The position numbers were made by a program, and so were the translations under genes. A DNA stretch of 64,000 bases from CAZADA01 sp964526675. Its GTDB lineage: Bacteria; Pseudomonadota; Alphaproteobacteria; Caulobacterales; Maricaulaceae. The stretch lies in the NCBI GenBank assembly GCA_964526675.1, contig CAZGLY010000007.1:36357-100356 (forward strand), given 5' to 3'. Below, piece by piece: positions 8,468 through 17,923 of the stretch. The notes below the pieces were generated by a model. The model did not search any database, was not told the origin of the DNA, and was given only the letters and a program-made list of their open reading frames with translations. Each line of letters begins with the position of its first letter. The stretch's first letter is position 1.

Positions 8468-11350
8468 TTAGTACGTGTAGCTGAACCCGAAGAAGAAGGT
8501 CCGCCCGAAGTTCTGGATCGTGCCCGTTTGAGCCTGCGTTCCAAAGAATGTCGCGGTTTCTTCGTCGGTCAGGTTGTTGGCCTGGAAGAGAAGGGTCAGG
8601 CCTTCGCCAAGCGGCGTGGCGATGTCGTAGGAGCTTTGGAAGTCCAGCACCAACTCGTCGTCCGTGAACGGCAGCTGTTGGTTAATGCCCACCTGCGGCG
8701 ACACGAATTCGCTCCGATAGCGCAGGCCCAAACGGGCTGCGAAATCATTGAGCTCGTAGAACACGGTGCTGTTGAACACGTGATCAGACAGCCCTGGCAG
8801 CGGCAGCTGGATGTCCGTCCCGCTGATGCTGTCTGGGATCTCGACCTCGCTGTCCGTATAGGCGTAGTTCGCCGTCACCCCGAAGCCGTCCAACGGATAC
8901 GGCAGAAAATCGAAGGTGTAGGTGCCCGCGATCTCCACACCCGCGATGAAGCCGCCTTCGCCATTCACGGGCCCAAACACCGCGCCGACCGTGGACGCGC
9001 CGAGCTCCGCCAACGCGTTCTCGAACTGCGCCAACTCCAACTCGTCCAAGTTCTCGGCGAGGATATTGGCAAAGTCGACATTCTCATCGACGTCGTCAAA
9101 GACGAACGATTCGATGTCCTTATAGAACGCCGCCAACGTAATGATGCCGCCGCCGTCGAAGTAGTGCTCGTACGACAGATCCACTTGGTTGGCGATAAAC
9201 GGCTCCAACAACGGGTTGCCAGACCCCGCAAGTTCGAGACGGTTCAAACTCTCATTGAAGAGGAAGTTAAACCCGGCGCCCAGATCATTGATCGGCGGCC
9301 GCGACAACGCGCGCGACGCCCCGAAACGGACTTGGTCGTTGTCCGTCAGCCGGAACACGAGGTTCAAGGCCGGCAAGACTTCCGTGAAATCGATGCCCGC
9401 GGCGGCGGCGCCGTTGTTCGCCGCCGCTTGACTGAGTGATGACTGGTCCGTGTTGACGACGCGCACGCCGACATTACCCGTGACCGGGAGGTTCGCGACC
9501 TGCGTGTCCAAATTGAACTGGAAGTACCCCGCCAACACGTCTTCGTTGAGCGTGAAGCTGTCGGTCTGGGTGAAGCCTTGGCTTTGATCCAGCGTGATGG
9601 GGCCAACCTGTTGCGCCACCAGCGCGCGCGGATCCTCCACGACCAGGAAGTCCGGGAACCCGGCCGAGGCGAAATCGCCGGAGAAACTCTCAATCGACGA
9701 GTTCTCAGGCGTGAGCGTGATCGGCGTCAGCGGGTTCTGCGCGAACTGGAAGAAGCCGGCGTCATTCCCGAAATCGACGGATTGACGGAACTGGCTGGCC
9801 TCCCGTTCGGAATACCGCAAGCCAACCTCAATAGACGCGAGCGGTCCCCAATTGGCCTCGAACTTGGTGTCGCCTTGGATCGCGATCAGCTCATCGTCGT
9901 TGTCAAACGGAAAGGCGCCGAACCGCGACAGTTGCCAGACGCTGCGGTCAGTAAAGTCCTGCGCGAAGTTGATATCCGGCAAGTTGTTGCCATTCAGCTG
10001 ATAGTCGACAACAAAGTCGGTGCCCATGATCGGAATGTCGGCCTGGGGCACGCCGTCGGCGTTGTTCCCATTGAAACCGACAATCGGCAGGATCGCGCTC
10101 ACCTCGTTGGCGAAGAAGCTTTCCGCCGATGAGTAGGTGAAGTCGGCGGCAAAGGTCCACCGATCGAGCGTCACCTCCGCTTTACTGCCGATCGACACCA
10201 GCTCGTCTTCGTCAAACTGGTTGTCGTTGATGCCTTGGAACGTCAGGCCGAAGCCGCCGCCGTCGACTGTCGGCGCGCCGACATTCCGTCCGAGCGTGCC
10301 GCCGATGATGGCGTTCCCCGCAAAGACGGGGTTATCGATCGTGGTGTTGCCGCTGAAGAGAACTTCTTGCGGACCGATCACGCGGATGCCGCGGCCGAAC
10401 GACTCCGATTCAAAGCGCGAATAATAGGCGTCGAGTTCCCAATTGAAGATCTCGTTGGGACGCCATTGCAACGTGCCGATGATGCCGTCGCGCGTGTCGG
10501 TGCCGCCCTCTTCTTCGGTCTCAAAGCCGAAGCTGATCGTGTCGAGCGTGCCGTCGCCGTTCACGTCCGCCGCGGCGCCGGGGTAGTCGAAGCCGACAAA
10601 CCGCGTCGCCACATCGGGCTGCTCCAGGCGCGCATAGCCGATCGCGATGCCGATGGTGTCGTTCGCGAACTGATCGACATAAGACGCGCTCAACCGATAC
10701 CCCGTGCTGTTGGCGTCAAAGATTTCATTGGCGCGGTCATTGTAAATGCCGCGGATGTTGAAGGTGACGTTCCGGTCGGGACGATCCAACGGGCGCACGG
10801 TTTTCAGCGCCACGGTGCCGGCCAGGCCGCCCTCGATCAGATTCGCTTGCGGCGACTTATAGACGTCCGCGCCGGCAATCAGTTCCGACGGGAACTGCTC
10901 AAACTCGATCGCCCGGTTGCCGTTTGGCGTCACTTGCTCACGGCCGTTGAGCGTCGCGAAGGTGAGGCTCTGGGACAGGCCGCGAATGTTGATCGCGCTG
11001 GATTGGCCCGTGATCCGCTGGGACGAAATGCCGGGCAAGCGCGCCAGCGCTTCGGCGATGGAGATGTCGGGGAGCCGGCCAATGTCCTCCGCCGAGATCG
11101 ATTCAATGATGGTCGACGCGTTGCGCTTGTTTTCAATCGCGCTGTCCAAGCTGGCCCGGAAGCCCCGCACGACGATGGTTTCGGTGTCTTCGTCTTCAGC
11201 CGCCTCCGCGGTTTGCGGCGCGTCAACCGTCGCGACGGCCTCCTCGTCCGCCTCTTGCGCGACGGCGGGCGCCGCAGCGCCAACCGTCAACGCCGCGACG
11301 GATCCCCCGCACAAGAGATACAGCCGCCATGTCTTCGTCATGTTGAGCAT
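8468..11350 (-). CDS. TonB-dependent outer-membrane receptor, probably for maltodextrins (MalA-like)
   Basis: A 960-residue TonB-dependent transporter. ATG 11350 is chosen because GGGGAGGA lies 6 bases upstream and the reading then opens with a signal peptide ending AAAPAVAQ; the frame stays open further upstream without such support. After an acidic linker comes a TonB-box-like ETIVVRGFRASLDSA, then the plug (EDIGRLPDISIAEALARLPG, INIRGLSQSLTFATLNGRE) and a long beta-barrel ending in the aromatic strand FFFGFSYTY. It belongs to the large alphaproteobacterial receptor group that includes Caulobacter maltodextrin receptor MalA. Its place among alpha-glucan hydrolases, divergent from a secreted amylase, supports glucan uptake. 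The energising ExbB/ExbD/TonB set could be that at 31671-34871. Confidence 0.92.
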   Translation of the reverse strand: MLNMTKTWRLYLLCGGSVAALTVGAAAPAVAQEADEEAVATVDAPQTAEAAEDEDTETIVVRGFRASLDSAIENKRNASTIIESISAEDIGRLPDISIAEALARLPGISSQRITGQSSAINIRGLSQSLTFATLNGREQVTPNGNRAIEFEQFPSELIAGADVYKSPQANLIEGGLAGTVALKTVRPLDRPDRNVTFNIRGIYNDRANEIFDANSTGYRLSASYVDQFANDTIGIAIGYARLEQPDVATRFVGFDYPGAAADVNGDGTLDTISFGFETEEEGGTDTRDGIIGTLQWRPNEIFNWELDAYYSRFESESFGRGIRVIGPQEVLFSGNTTIDNPVFAGNAIIGGTLGRNVGAPTVDGGGFGLTFQGINDNQFDEDELVSIGSKAEVTLDRWTFAADFTYSSAESFFANEVSAILPIVGFNGNNADGVPQADIPIMGTDFVVDYQLNGNNLPDINFAQDFTDRSVWQLSRFGAFPFDNDDELIAIQGDTKFEANWGPLASIEVGLRYSEREASQFRQSVDFGNDAGFFQFAQNPLTPITLTPENSSIESFSGDFASAGFPDFLVVEDPRALVAQQVGPITLDQSQGFTQTDSFTLNEDVLAGYFQFNLDTQVANLPVTGNVGVRVVNTDQSSLSQAAANNGAAAAGIDFTEVLPALNLVFRLTDNDQVRFGASRALSRPPINDLGAGFNFLFNESLNRLELAGSGNPLLEPFIANQVDLSYEHYFDGGGIITLAAFYKDIESFVFDDVDENVDFANILAENLDELELAQFENALAELGASTVGAVFGPVNGEGGFIAGVEIAGTYTFDFLPYPLDGFGVTANYAYTDSEVEIPDSISGTDIQLPLPGLSDHVFNSTVFYELNDFAARLGLRYRSEFVSPQVGINQQLPFTDDELVLDFQSSYDIATPLGEGLTLLFQANNLTDEETATFFGTQAQTGTIQNFGRTFFFGFSYTY

Positions 11351-11695
11351 TACCGGTCCTCCCCTTTGACATCTGTTTTCTATGTCTCGATCGTCTCGAT
11401 CCGTCAGGGGCCCCGCGCAGCGTCCACTCGCGCCCTCGCAACGACTCCCGTCGAGTTGCGGGGAGCTTGCGCGCTTTTCATTTTTTTTCAACGGAGCACC
11501 TGCGGCCAAGGCTCGTCCAAAGGTCGCAATTGGCTCAGAAAGCTGCGAGATGGGTGCATTCATGCAACAGATCTTGGCCGCAGCCCGGGATTCAGGCACT
11601 GTTTGCGGACGTCGCGACGCCCATGGCGTGCGATAATGCAAATTTTTGCAATGATCGGGAGGCCGCGCGACCTCCCCCGCCGCAGGGAGACCGGC
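11351..11695. promoter_or_regulatory. divergent promoter region, TonB receptor / amylase, with two palindromes
   Basis: These 345 bp contain no convincing gene and must drive the receptor (minus) and the amylase/alpha-glucosidase pair (plus). Visible elements are an AT-rich 17-mer (11475-11491, listed separately); an inverted repeat TGCAT-TC-ATGCA (11555-11566); and an inverted repeat TGCAAA-TT-TTTGCA (11637-11650), about 45 bases before the amylase start. The two repeats share TGCA ends and lie 82 bases apart, so they could be operator sites for one regulator, for instance the nearby LacI protein. No promoter boxes were assigned with confidence. Confidence 0.45.
11475..11491 (-). promoter_or_regulatory. 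AT-rich 17-bp motif, copy 1
   Basis: On the minus strand this reads TTGAAAAAAAATGAAAA, about 125 bp upstream of the TonB receptor start. The identical 17 bases occur at 17924-17940 just upstream of the MFS symporter start, in the same orientation relative to the transport gene. In such a GC-rich sequence a 17-base A/T-rich identity at two co-functional promoters is unlikely to be chance. It may be an UP-like element or a regulator site. Confidence 0.45.
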
Positions 11696-13609
11696 ATGGG
11701 CGTCATCGCTTCCGCTCGTCAGAGATTCTGTTGGGACGGCGACGGCCGGCCCGCCATGGCGGCCCTGGTCGTGGGTCTGCTGGCCGCCCTCGTCGCCGCG
11801 GGCGCGCACGCCCAGTCACCGATCGCTGATCGCACCGTCCACGATGAGATCATCTACTTCGTGCTGCCGGACCGTTTTGAAAACGGCGATCCCGCGAACG
11901 ACCGCGGCGGCTATGACGGCGGCCCGCTTCAACACGGCTTCGACCCGACCCACAAAGGCTTCTATCACGGCGGCGATCTGGCCGGTCTCACCAAACGCCT
12001 GGACTACATCGCCGGCCTCGGGGCGACCGCGATTTGGCTGGGACCGATTTACCAGAACAAACCCGTGCAGGGCGGTCCGGGCGAAGAGTCCGCCGGCTAT
12101 CACGGGTATTGGGTGACGGACTTCACCACTGTCGACGCCCATTTCGGAGCCCGCGAGGCCCTGAAAACGTTCGTGGACGCCGCGCACGCGCGGGGCCTGA
12201 AGGTCTATTTGGACATCATCACCAATCACACCGCTGACGTGATCGGCTATCGCGAATGCCACGACCCGACGTTCGAGGGTGAGCGCGTCACCGACGGCTG
12301 TGCGTACCGCAGCAAGGCCGACTACCCGTATGTGACGCGCGGCGATGTCGACGGCGCCCGCATCAATGAAGGCTTCTTGGGCGACGCCGCCCCCTTCCAA
12401 ACGCCCGAGAACTTCGCAAACTTGAGCAGGACCGACTACGCTTACACGCCGTTCACAACGTCCGAAGAGGCGACTGTGAAGGCGCCCGCCTGGTTGAACG
12501 ACTTTCGTTACTATCACAACCGCGGGGACACCACCTTCGAAGGCGAAAACTCGCGCTATGGCGACTTCGCCGGCCTGGACGACCTCTTCACCGAGCACCC
12601 CGATGTCGTGACCGGTTTTATTGATATCTTCAAAGACTGGATCACCGACTTCCGCATCGACGGCTTCCGCATCGACACCGCCAAGCACGTGAACCCGGCG
12701 TTCTGGCGCGCGTTTGTGCCCGCTGTGCTGGACCACGCGCGCGCCGAGGGCATCGACCACTTCTACGTGTTCGGCGAAGCGTATGAGCTCGAACCGCAAG
12801 GCCTGGCGCCGTTCACCCATGTCGACGGGTTTCCCGCCGTGCTCGACTTCGCGTTTCAGTCCGCGATGACCGATGTTCTCGCGAAAGGAGCGCCAACGGC
12901 CCGCCTGACGCGGTTGTTCGATTCAGACGTGTTGTACAAGGGCGGCGAAGCGACCGCGCGCCAATTGCCGACATTCCTCGGCAATCACGACATGGGCCGC
13001 TTCGCCCATTTCATCGCGGACGCGGCCGCGACGGAAGGTCGCTCCCTCGGCGAGGGCGAGATGGTCGAGCGCCTCATCGCCGCGCACGCCCTCATGATGT
13101 TCGCCCGCGGCGTGCCGGTCATCTACTACGGCGATGAGCAAGGGTTTGTTGGCGACGGTCATGATCAAGACGCCCGCCAAGACATGTTTCCAAGTCAGGT
13201 GGCCAGCTACAACGATGACGTCTTGGCCGGGACCACGGCGACCACCGCGGAGGACAACTTCGATCGCGACCACCCGCTCTACCAAGCCATTGCGGAGATG
13301 GCCCGCGTCTACCACGCCCATGCGGCTCTGCGTCGCGGCCCTCAAGTCTTGCGCCTGACGGAGAACGACGGCGGTTTGGTCGCGCTGGCCCGCCGCGACG
13401 ACGACGAAGGAGGAGAGTTTCTCATTGTTGTCAACACGCGCAACGAAGCCCGCACGGCGCAAATTGAAGTGGACCCTCGCGCCGAAGCCTGGTCTTCCAT
13501 CCTCGGCGCGTGCGCACCGCGCGTCTCCGTCCCGGGCAGCTACCCGGTAGAGCTTCCCGCTTTCGGCGTTCTCGTCTGTCGTTCAACGGAGCCAGGGCCG
13601 CGCCCATGA
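11696..13609 (+). CDS. secreted GH13 alpha-amylase / cyclomaltodextrinase-type enzyme
   Basis: A 637-residue GH13 enzyme. ATG 11696 follows AGGGAGA; an internal ATG at 11756 would give a shorter signal peptide (MAALVVGLLAALVAAGAHA). Either way the hydrophobic segment marks it for export, so it acts in the periplasm or outside. The barrel begins DEIIYFVLPDRFENGD and GFYHGGDLAGLTKRLDYI. Catalytic residues are visible: nucleophile Asp327 in GFRIDTAKHV, acid/base Glu361 in FGEAYE, and Asp432 in LGNHDMGRF. It would cut alpha-1,4 bonds of maltodextrins or pullulan after the receptor has brought them in. Its stop overlaps the start of the following alpha-glucosidase (ATGA), and it is divergent from the receptor. 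Product profile is not predictable. Confidence 0.9.
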   Translation: MGVIASARQRFCWDGDGRPAMAALVVGLLAALVAAGAHAQSPIADRTVHDEIIYFVLPDRFENGDPANDRGGYDGGPLQHGFDPTHKGFYHGGDLAGLTKRLDYIAGLGATAIWLGPIYQNKPVQGGPGEESAGYHGYWVTDFTTVDAHFGAREALKTFVDAAHARGLKVYLDIITNHTADVIGYRECHDPTFEGERVTDGCAYRSKADYPYVTRGDVDGARINEGFLGDAAPFQTPENFANLSRTDYAYTPFTTSEEATVKAPAWLNDFRYYHNRGDTTFEGENSRYGDFAGLDDLFTEHPDVVTGFIDIFKDWITDFRIDGFRIDTAKHVNPAFWRAFVPAVLDHARAEGIDHFYVFGEAYELEPQGLAPFTHVDGFPAVLDFAFQSAMTDVLAKGAPTARLTRLFDSDVLYKGGEATARQLPTFLGNHDMGRFAHFIADAAATEGRSLGEGEMVERLIAAHALMMFARGVPVIYYGDEQGFVGDGHDQDARQDMFPSQVASYNDDVLAGTTATTAEDNFDRDHPLYQAIAEMARVYHAHAALRRGPQVLRLTENDGGLVALARRDDDEGGEFLIVVNTRNEARTAQIEVDPRAEAWSSILGACAPRVSVPGSYPVELPAFGVLVCRSTEPGPRP

Positions 13610-15303
13610 CCACCACCGTCGCCCCAAGCGCCCAACGCGCGGACGCGCTTCAAGCCCGCAGCGGTCCGAGCCCCGCGCCTGAAACACGCAGCGAGCCTTG
13701 GTGGCGGGGCGCCGTCGTCTATCACGTCTACCCACGCAGCTTCCTGGACACCGATGGCGACGGCGTCGGCGATCTGCCCGGCGTGATCGAGAAGCTGCCC
13801 TACATCGCCTCGCTGGGCGTCGATGCGGTGTGGTTGTCGCCCTTCTTCACATCGCCAATGCACGATTTCGGTTATGACGTCGCCGACTACTGCGATGTCG
13901 ACCCCATCTTCGGAACGTTGGCGGACGCAGACGACCTGATCGCGCGCGCGCACGAGCTTGGGCTGCGGGTCATTATCGACCAAGTCTACTCCCACACATC
14001 GATCGCTCACCGCTGGTTTGCGCAATCACGACGGGATCGGACGAACCCGAAGGCGGACTGGTATGTGTGGGCCGACCCGAAGCCGGACGGATCCCCGCCG
14101 AACAACTGGCAATCGGTGTTCGGCGGCCCGGCGTGGACGTGGGATCCCCGTCGCGGCCAGTACTACTTCCACAATTTCTTGACGACGCAGCCCGACCTCA
14201 ACCTCCACAACCCGGCGGTGCAGGAGGCTCTGCTCGACGTCGCGCGCTTTTGGCTCGACCGCGGCGTCGACGGCTTTCGTCTGGATGCGATCAATTTCGC
14301 GATGCACGACCCGCAGCTGCGCGACAACCCGCCGGCGCCCGTCACCGGGGCGAAACGAACGCGGCCGTTCGATTTTCAAAGCCACATCTACAGCCAATCC
14401 CACCCGGACATTGTCCGCTTCTTGGAGAAGGTGCGCGCCGTCACCGACGGGTATCCCCAGCGTTTCACGGTCGCGGAAGTGGGCGGGCCTGAGCCTCTGC
14501 GTGAGATGAAGGCGTTCACGACAACCGACGAGCGGTTGAACTCCGCCTACAGTTTCGCGTTTCTCTACGCCGACCGCATGACCGCGCAGGGCGTGCGCAC
14601 CGCGATGGCGGCCTGGCCCGGCGATCCGGCGGAGGGGTGGCCGTCTTGGGCGTTCTCCAACCACGACGCCCCGCGCGCCGTGAGCCGCTGGGCGTCGCCG
14701 GAGCACAGGGCGGCGTACGCGCCGCTCATGCTGCTGCTGCTGATGGCGTTGCGCGGCAACGCCTTCGTGTATCAGGGCGAAGAACTTGGGCTGCCGCAAG
14801 CCGACGTGGCGTTCACGGACTTAAAAGACCCCGAAGCGATCGCGAATTGGCCAGAAACCTTGGGCCGCGACGGCGCGCGCACGCCCATGCCGTGGCGCGC
14901 GGAAACCGTCCATGGCGGCTTTACGGACGCCGCCGCGCGCGCGTGGTTGCCGTTCGAACCGCGCCACGCATCCCTCGCGGTGGATGTGCAGGAGGCCGAC
15001 CCGGGCTCGCTGCTCCACATCGCCAGACGGCTGATCGGACTGCGCCGGCGCTATCCCGCACTTCGTCTTGGCGCGCTGGACTGGCGCGACGCCGCGGAGC
15101 CCGTGCTGGCCTTTGAACGGGTGTACGGCGCGGACCGGATGCTCTGCGTGTTCAATCTGGGCGCGACCGATGTCGTCTGGACCTCCGAGAGCGATCTCGC
15201 GGGATGGCGCGTCGTGGACGGCGTTGGAGGCTTGGCCCAAGGGGCTCCGGCGCCCGCCGCCTTGGCCCCGTTCCAGGGCTTCATCGCGGGTCTTGGCTCG
15301 TAA
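13606..15303 (+). CDS. GH13 alpha-glucosidase, second paralogue
   Basis: A 565-residue cytoplasmic GH13 alpha-glucosidase, starting at ATG 13606 inside the stop of the amylase gene. Residues 1-30 are an unstructured Ala/Arg-rich leader, then PWWRGAVVYHVYPRSF begins the barrel. Catalytic residues are Asp227 (GFRLDAIN), Glu291 (VAEVGG) and Asp354 (FSNHD). It is strongly similar to the enzyme at 1315-2994, sharing SPFFTSP-M-DFGYDVADY, DWYVWAD and FGGPAWTWD blocks. The likely job is terminal glucose release from short oligosaccharides that reach the cytoplasm. Two copies coupled to different partners suggest different substrates or differential regulation. Its TAA is immediately followed by the convergent LacI stop, with no spacer. 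Confidence 0.9.
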   Translation: MTTTVAPSAQRADALQARSGPSPAPETRSEPWWRGAVVYHVYPRSFLDTDGDGVGDLPGVIEKLPYIASLGVDAVWLSPFFTSPMHDFGYDVADYCDVDPIFGTLADADDLIARAHELGLRVIIDQVYSHTSIAHRWFAQSRRDRTNPKADWYVWADPKPDGSPPNNWQSVFGGPAWTWDPRRGQYYFHNFLTTQPDLNLHNPAVQEALLDVARFWLDRGVDGFRLDAINFAMHDPQLRDNPPAPVTGAKRTRPFDFQSHIYSQSHPDIVRFLEKVRAVTDGYPQRFTVAEVGGPEPLREMKAFTTTDERLNSAYSFAFLYADRMTAQGVRTAMAAWPGDPAEGWPSWAFSNHDAPRAVSRWASPEHRAAYAPLMLLLLMALRGNAFVYQGEELGLPQADVAFTDLKDPEAIANWPETLGRDGARTPMPWRAETVHGGFTDAAARAWLPFEPRHASLAVDVQEADPGSLLHIARRLIGLRRRYPALRLGALDWRDAAEPVLAFERVYGADRMLCVFNLGATDVVWTSESDLAGWRVVDGVGGLAQGAPAPAALAPFQGFIAGLGS

Positions 15304-16335
15304 TCACGCGCCGCAGGACTCCCGCACAATGAGTTCCGTCGTCACCCTCTGGGAGAGGATCGGGCGTCGGTCGTTCGCGGACAACAGCCGCGAGACCAAC
15401 AAACGCCCCGCCTCAGCCAAGTTTTGCGACACGGTCGTCAGCGCCGGTCGCGCGCACCGCGCAAGCAGCACGTCGTCATAGCCCACCACCGACACGTCCT
15501 CCGGCACGCGCACGCCCGCTTGAGCCAGGCCGCGAACCGCGCCGACGGCGATGGCGTCGCTCGCCGCGATGATGCCGTCAAAACGCGCGCCGTCCGCCAG
15601 CAAGCCGGACACGGCCGCGGCGGCGGAATCGATCTCGAAGTAAAGCGGCCGGACGAGGTCGGGATCGAACGGGATATCCGCTTCGTCGAGGGCTTTCCGA
15701 TACCCCTCAAACCGTTGCATGGCCTCCGGCGCTTCGGTGTCGCCGAAGAACGCCAAACGCCGCCGGCCCAGCCTCAGCAGGTGCGCGGCGGCGCGCTGGC
15801 CGCCCCGGAAATTGTCGCTGCCCACGGAGCCATACCGCTGCCCGGGCAGTTCGGCCCCCCAAACCACGAAGCGCCGTTCAGTTTCCGCCAGTTTGTTGAA
15901 CCGGTCGTGCAGCGAGCTTTGCCCCAAAAAAATGGTGCCGCCGGCGCGGTTGGCCGCCATCAGCTCCGCCAGATCGTCAAACGTGCGCGGTTGCACATGC
16001 GAGATCAGCAGGTCGCAGTCGCTGTCGCGCGCCGCCTCCCCGATCCGCCCCAAGAGCTCGAGCAAGAAGGGATCAGACAGATACACCTGCCGCCCCGCCT
16101 TCCGTCCTTGGGGCGGCGGCACCACGATCGCAATCGTCGCGGACGCGCCGGAAAGCATCGCCGGCATGGACGGGCGGAACGGATAATTGTGCTCGCGGGC
16201 GATCTGCCAAATGCGGCGCTTTGTGCCGGCGTTGACCGACGCGCTGTCGTTCAGCGCGCGCGACACCGTTGCGATCGAAACGCCAGCCAGCGCGGCCAAG
16301 TCCTCCAAACGCGTCACCTTGCGCGGCGCCGTCAT
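15304..16335 (-). CDS. LacI-family transcriptional regulator of the glucan locus
   Basis: A 343-residue repressor/activator. ATG 16335 is preceded by AGGA; an in-frame GTG one codon earlier is also possible. The N-terminal helix-turn-helix is clear (LEDLAALAGVSIATVSRALND, residues about 10-30), followed by the hinge region and a periplasmic-binding-protein-like sugar sensor domain (TIAIVVPP ... YLSDPFLLELLGRIGEAAR ... FDGIIAASDAIAVGAVRGL ... VSVVGYDDV). LacI proteins in such clusters usually sense maltose or a glucoside and control adjacent receptor, transporter and hydrolase genes. It is probably cotranscribed after the MFS symporter, with only a 14-base gap. Palindromes at 3149, 11555 and 11637 are candidate targets by position only. 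Confidence 0.92.
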   Translation of the reverse strand: MTAPRKVTRLEDLAALAGVSIATVSRALNDSASVNAGTKRRIWQIAREHNYPFRPSMPAMLSGASATIAIVVPPPQGRKAGRQVYLSDPFLLELLGRIGEAARDSDCDLLISHVQPRTFDDLAELMAANRAGGTIFLGQSSLHDRFNKLAETERRFVVWGAELPGQRYGSVGSDNFRGGQRAAAHLLRLGRRRLAFFGDTEAPEAMQRFEGYRKALDEADIPFDPDLVRPLYFEIDSAAAAVSGLLADGARFDGIIAASDAIAVGAVRGLAQAGVRVPEDVSVVGYDDVLLARCARPALTTVSQNLAEAGRLLVSRLLSANDRRPILSQRVTTELIVRESCGA

Positions 16336-16349
16336 CACCCGTCCTACGC

Positions 16350-17909
16350 TTACTCCGCCGGCACGGCGGCTGGCGCCGTCGCGCGGGCGTGCACAAACAC
16401 CATCGCCACGGCCGCCAACACGAACGACACCGCCGCCATCGGATACACCCAGATCACCTCTGAGCCGACGATCGTCTCGCCGCCGGCGCTGGCCTCGCCG
16501 CCGAACAGCCCGACCAACACCGTGCTCATCACGCCAACCACGGTGATCTGGGGCAACACGATGAAGAAGTTAAAGATCCCCATGTAGATCCCCATTTTCT
16601 TGGGCGGCAGGCATTCTGACAGAATTGCATAGGGCATGGCGAGGATCGACGCCCACGCCACGCCAATTCCCAGCATCGGGACCCACAACAGCGCCGGATC
16701 GCGGATGAGCATCATGCTGGCGAGCGCCCCGGCGCCCACAAGGAGGTTCACCACATGCGCTCCGCGCTTACCGGCGCGCTCCGCAATCGCCGGCAGAAAA
16801 AACGCATAGATCGCGGCCACGCCGTTGTAGACGCCAAAGAGCACGCCAACCCAGTCCGCGCCGCGATTGTAAAGCTCGGACCCAACCTCGGTGGTGCCAT
16901 AGTGAAAGCTGGTCACCGCGGGCGTTGAGTACACCCACATGATGAACAAGCCGAACCATGAAAAGAATTGAACAACGGCCAGGCGTCGCATCACGACAGG
17001 CATCGTCGTCAAATCATCAATGATGTGGCTGAAGAAATTCTCGTCCTGCTGTGCGCGTTTCATCAGAGCGCGCAGCAGGAAAAACGCCCCCAGCACAACC
17101 AAGCCGCCCGCCAGGATGTAGAGCTGCTTGTCGCCGTCCAGCCGCATCACCCCCGCCGTCGCCACCACGCCGGCGACCAAAAAGCCAAGGCCCGCGCGGA
17201 CAAGCGCCGCCACGGAGGCGGGCGCAATCCCCTGCACCTCTTCTTCGGACCGGAACAGGCTCGGCGGCTCGCGGAACTTGGCCAACTCCTCCGGCGGATA
17301 CTCTCTCGATGTGAAGACCGTCCAGAGGATCGAGCCCAACAGCACCACGCCGCCAAGACCGAACGCCACGACCACATTGGCCGGCACCGCCGCGTCGGTC
17401 GCATCGCTCACGCCAAACCACCCCGACAGCATCCATGGCAACGCGGATCCAAGCACCGCCCCGGCGCCGATGAACACCGTCTGCATGGCGAAGCCCTGGG
17501 TGCGCTGGCGGTTCGGGAGCATGTCGCCGACAAACGCCCGAAACGGCTCCATGGAGATGTTGATCGAGGCGTCGAGCACCCACAACATCACCGCCGCGAA
17601 CCACAGCGCCGGCGCATGCGGCATCACAAACAGCGCCAATGTGGTCAGCACCGCCCCGACTAAGAAGTATGGCCGGCGTCGCCCGCCAAAGATCCATGTG
17701 CGGTCGCTGAAATGCCCGATGACGGGTTGCACGAGCAGCCCCGTCAGGGGGGCGGCAAGCCAGTACACCGCCAAACTCCCGGTGTCGGCGCCAAGCGATT
17801 GGAAGATCCGACTGACATTCGCGTTCTGAAGCGCAAACGCGATCTGGATTCCGAAGAAGCCAAACGACATGTTCCAGATGCGCCAGAATCCCAGCGATGG
17901 CTTCTCCAC
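16350..17909 (-). CDS. MFS sugar symporter, SLC45 / MalY-like
   Basis: A roughly 519-residue inner-membrane transporter with about 12 hydrophobic segments. GTG 17909 is preferred because GGGAGG lies 6 bases upstream; ATG 17930 in the same frame lacks a site. Family marks include PSLGFWRIWNMSFGFFGIQ, PVIGHFSDRTWIFGGRRRPY (the basic RRRP loop after helix 2-3), and DASINISMEPFRAFVGDMLP. This set is typical of SLC45/sucrose-maltose proton symporters; Caulobacter MalY, which works with the MalA receptor, is of this type. It would give a second, ATP-independent entry route beside AglEFGK. It is divergent from the GH97 gene and upstream of the LacI gene. Confidence 0.85.
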   Translation of the reverse strand: MEKPSLGFWRIWNMSFGFFGIQIAFALQNANVSRIFQSLGADTGSLAVYWLAAPLTGLLVQPVIGHFSDRTWIFGGRRRPYFLVGAVLTTLALFVMPHAPALWFAAVMLWVLDASINISMEPFRAFVGDMLPNRQRTQGFAMQTVFIGAGAVLGSALPWMLSGWFGVSDATDAAVPANVVVAFGLGGVVLLGSILWTVFTSREYPPEELAKFREPPSLFRSEEEVQGIAPASVAALVRAGLGFLVAGVVATAGVMRLDGDKQLYILAGGLVVLGAFFLLRALMKRAQQDENFFSHIIDDLTTMPVVMRRLAVVQFFSWFGLFIMWVYSTPAVTSFHYGTTEVGSELYNRGADWVGVLFGVYNGVAAIYAFFLPAIAERAGKRGAHVVNLLVGAGALASMMLIRDPALLWVPMLGIGVAWASILAMPYAILSECLPPKKMGIYMGIFNFFIVLPQITVVGVMSTVLVGLFGGEASAGGETIVGSEVIWVYPMAAVSFVLAAVAMVFVHARATAPAAVPAE

Positions 17910-17923
17910 AGCACGCCTCCCTG

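Noticed and set aside
10235..11695. Long N-terminal extension of the secreted amylase
   Set aside because: It overlaps the TonB receptor gene antisense; the ribosome site and signal peptide place the start at 11696.
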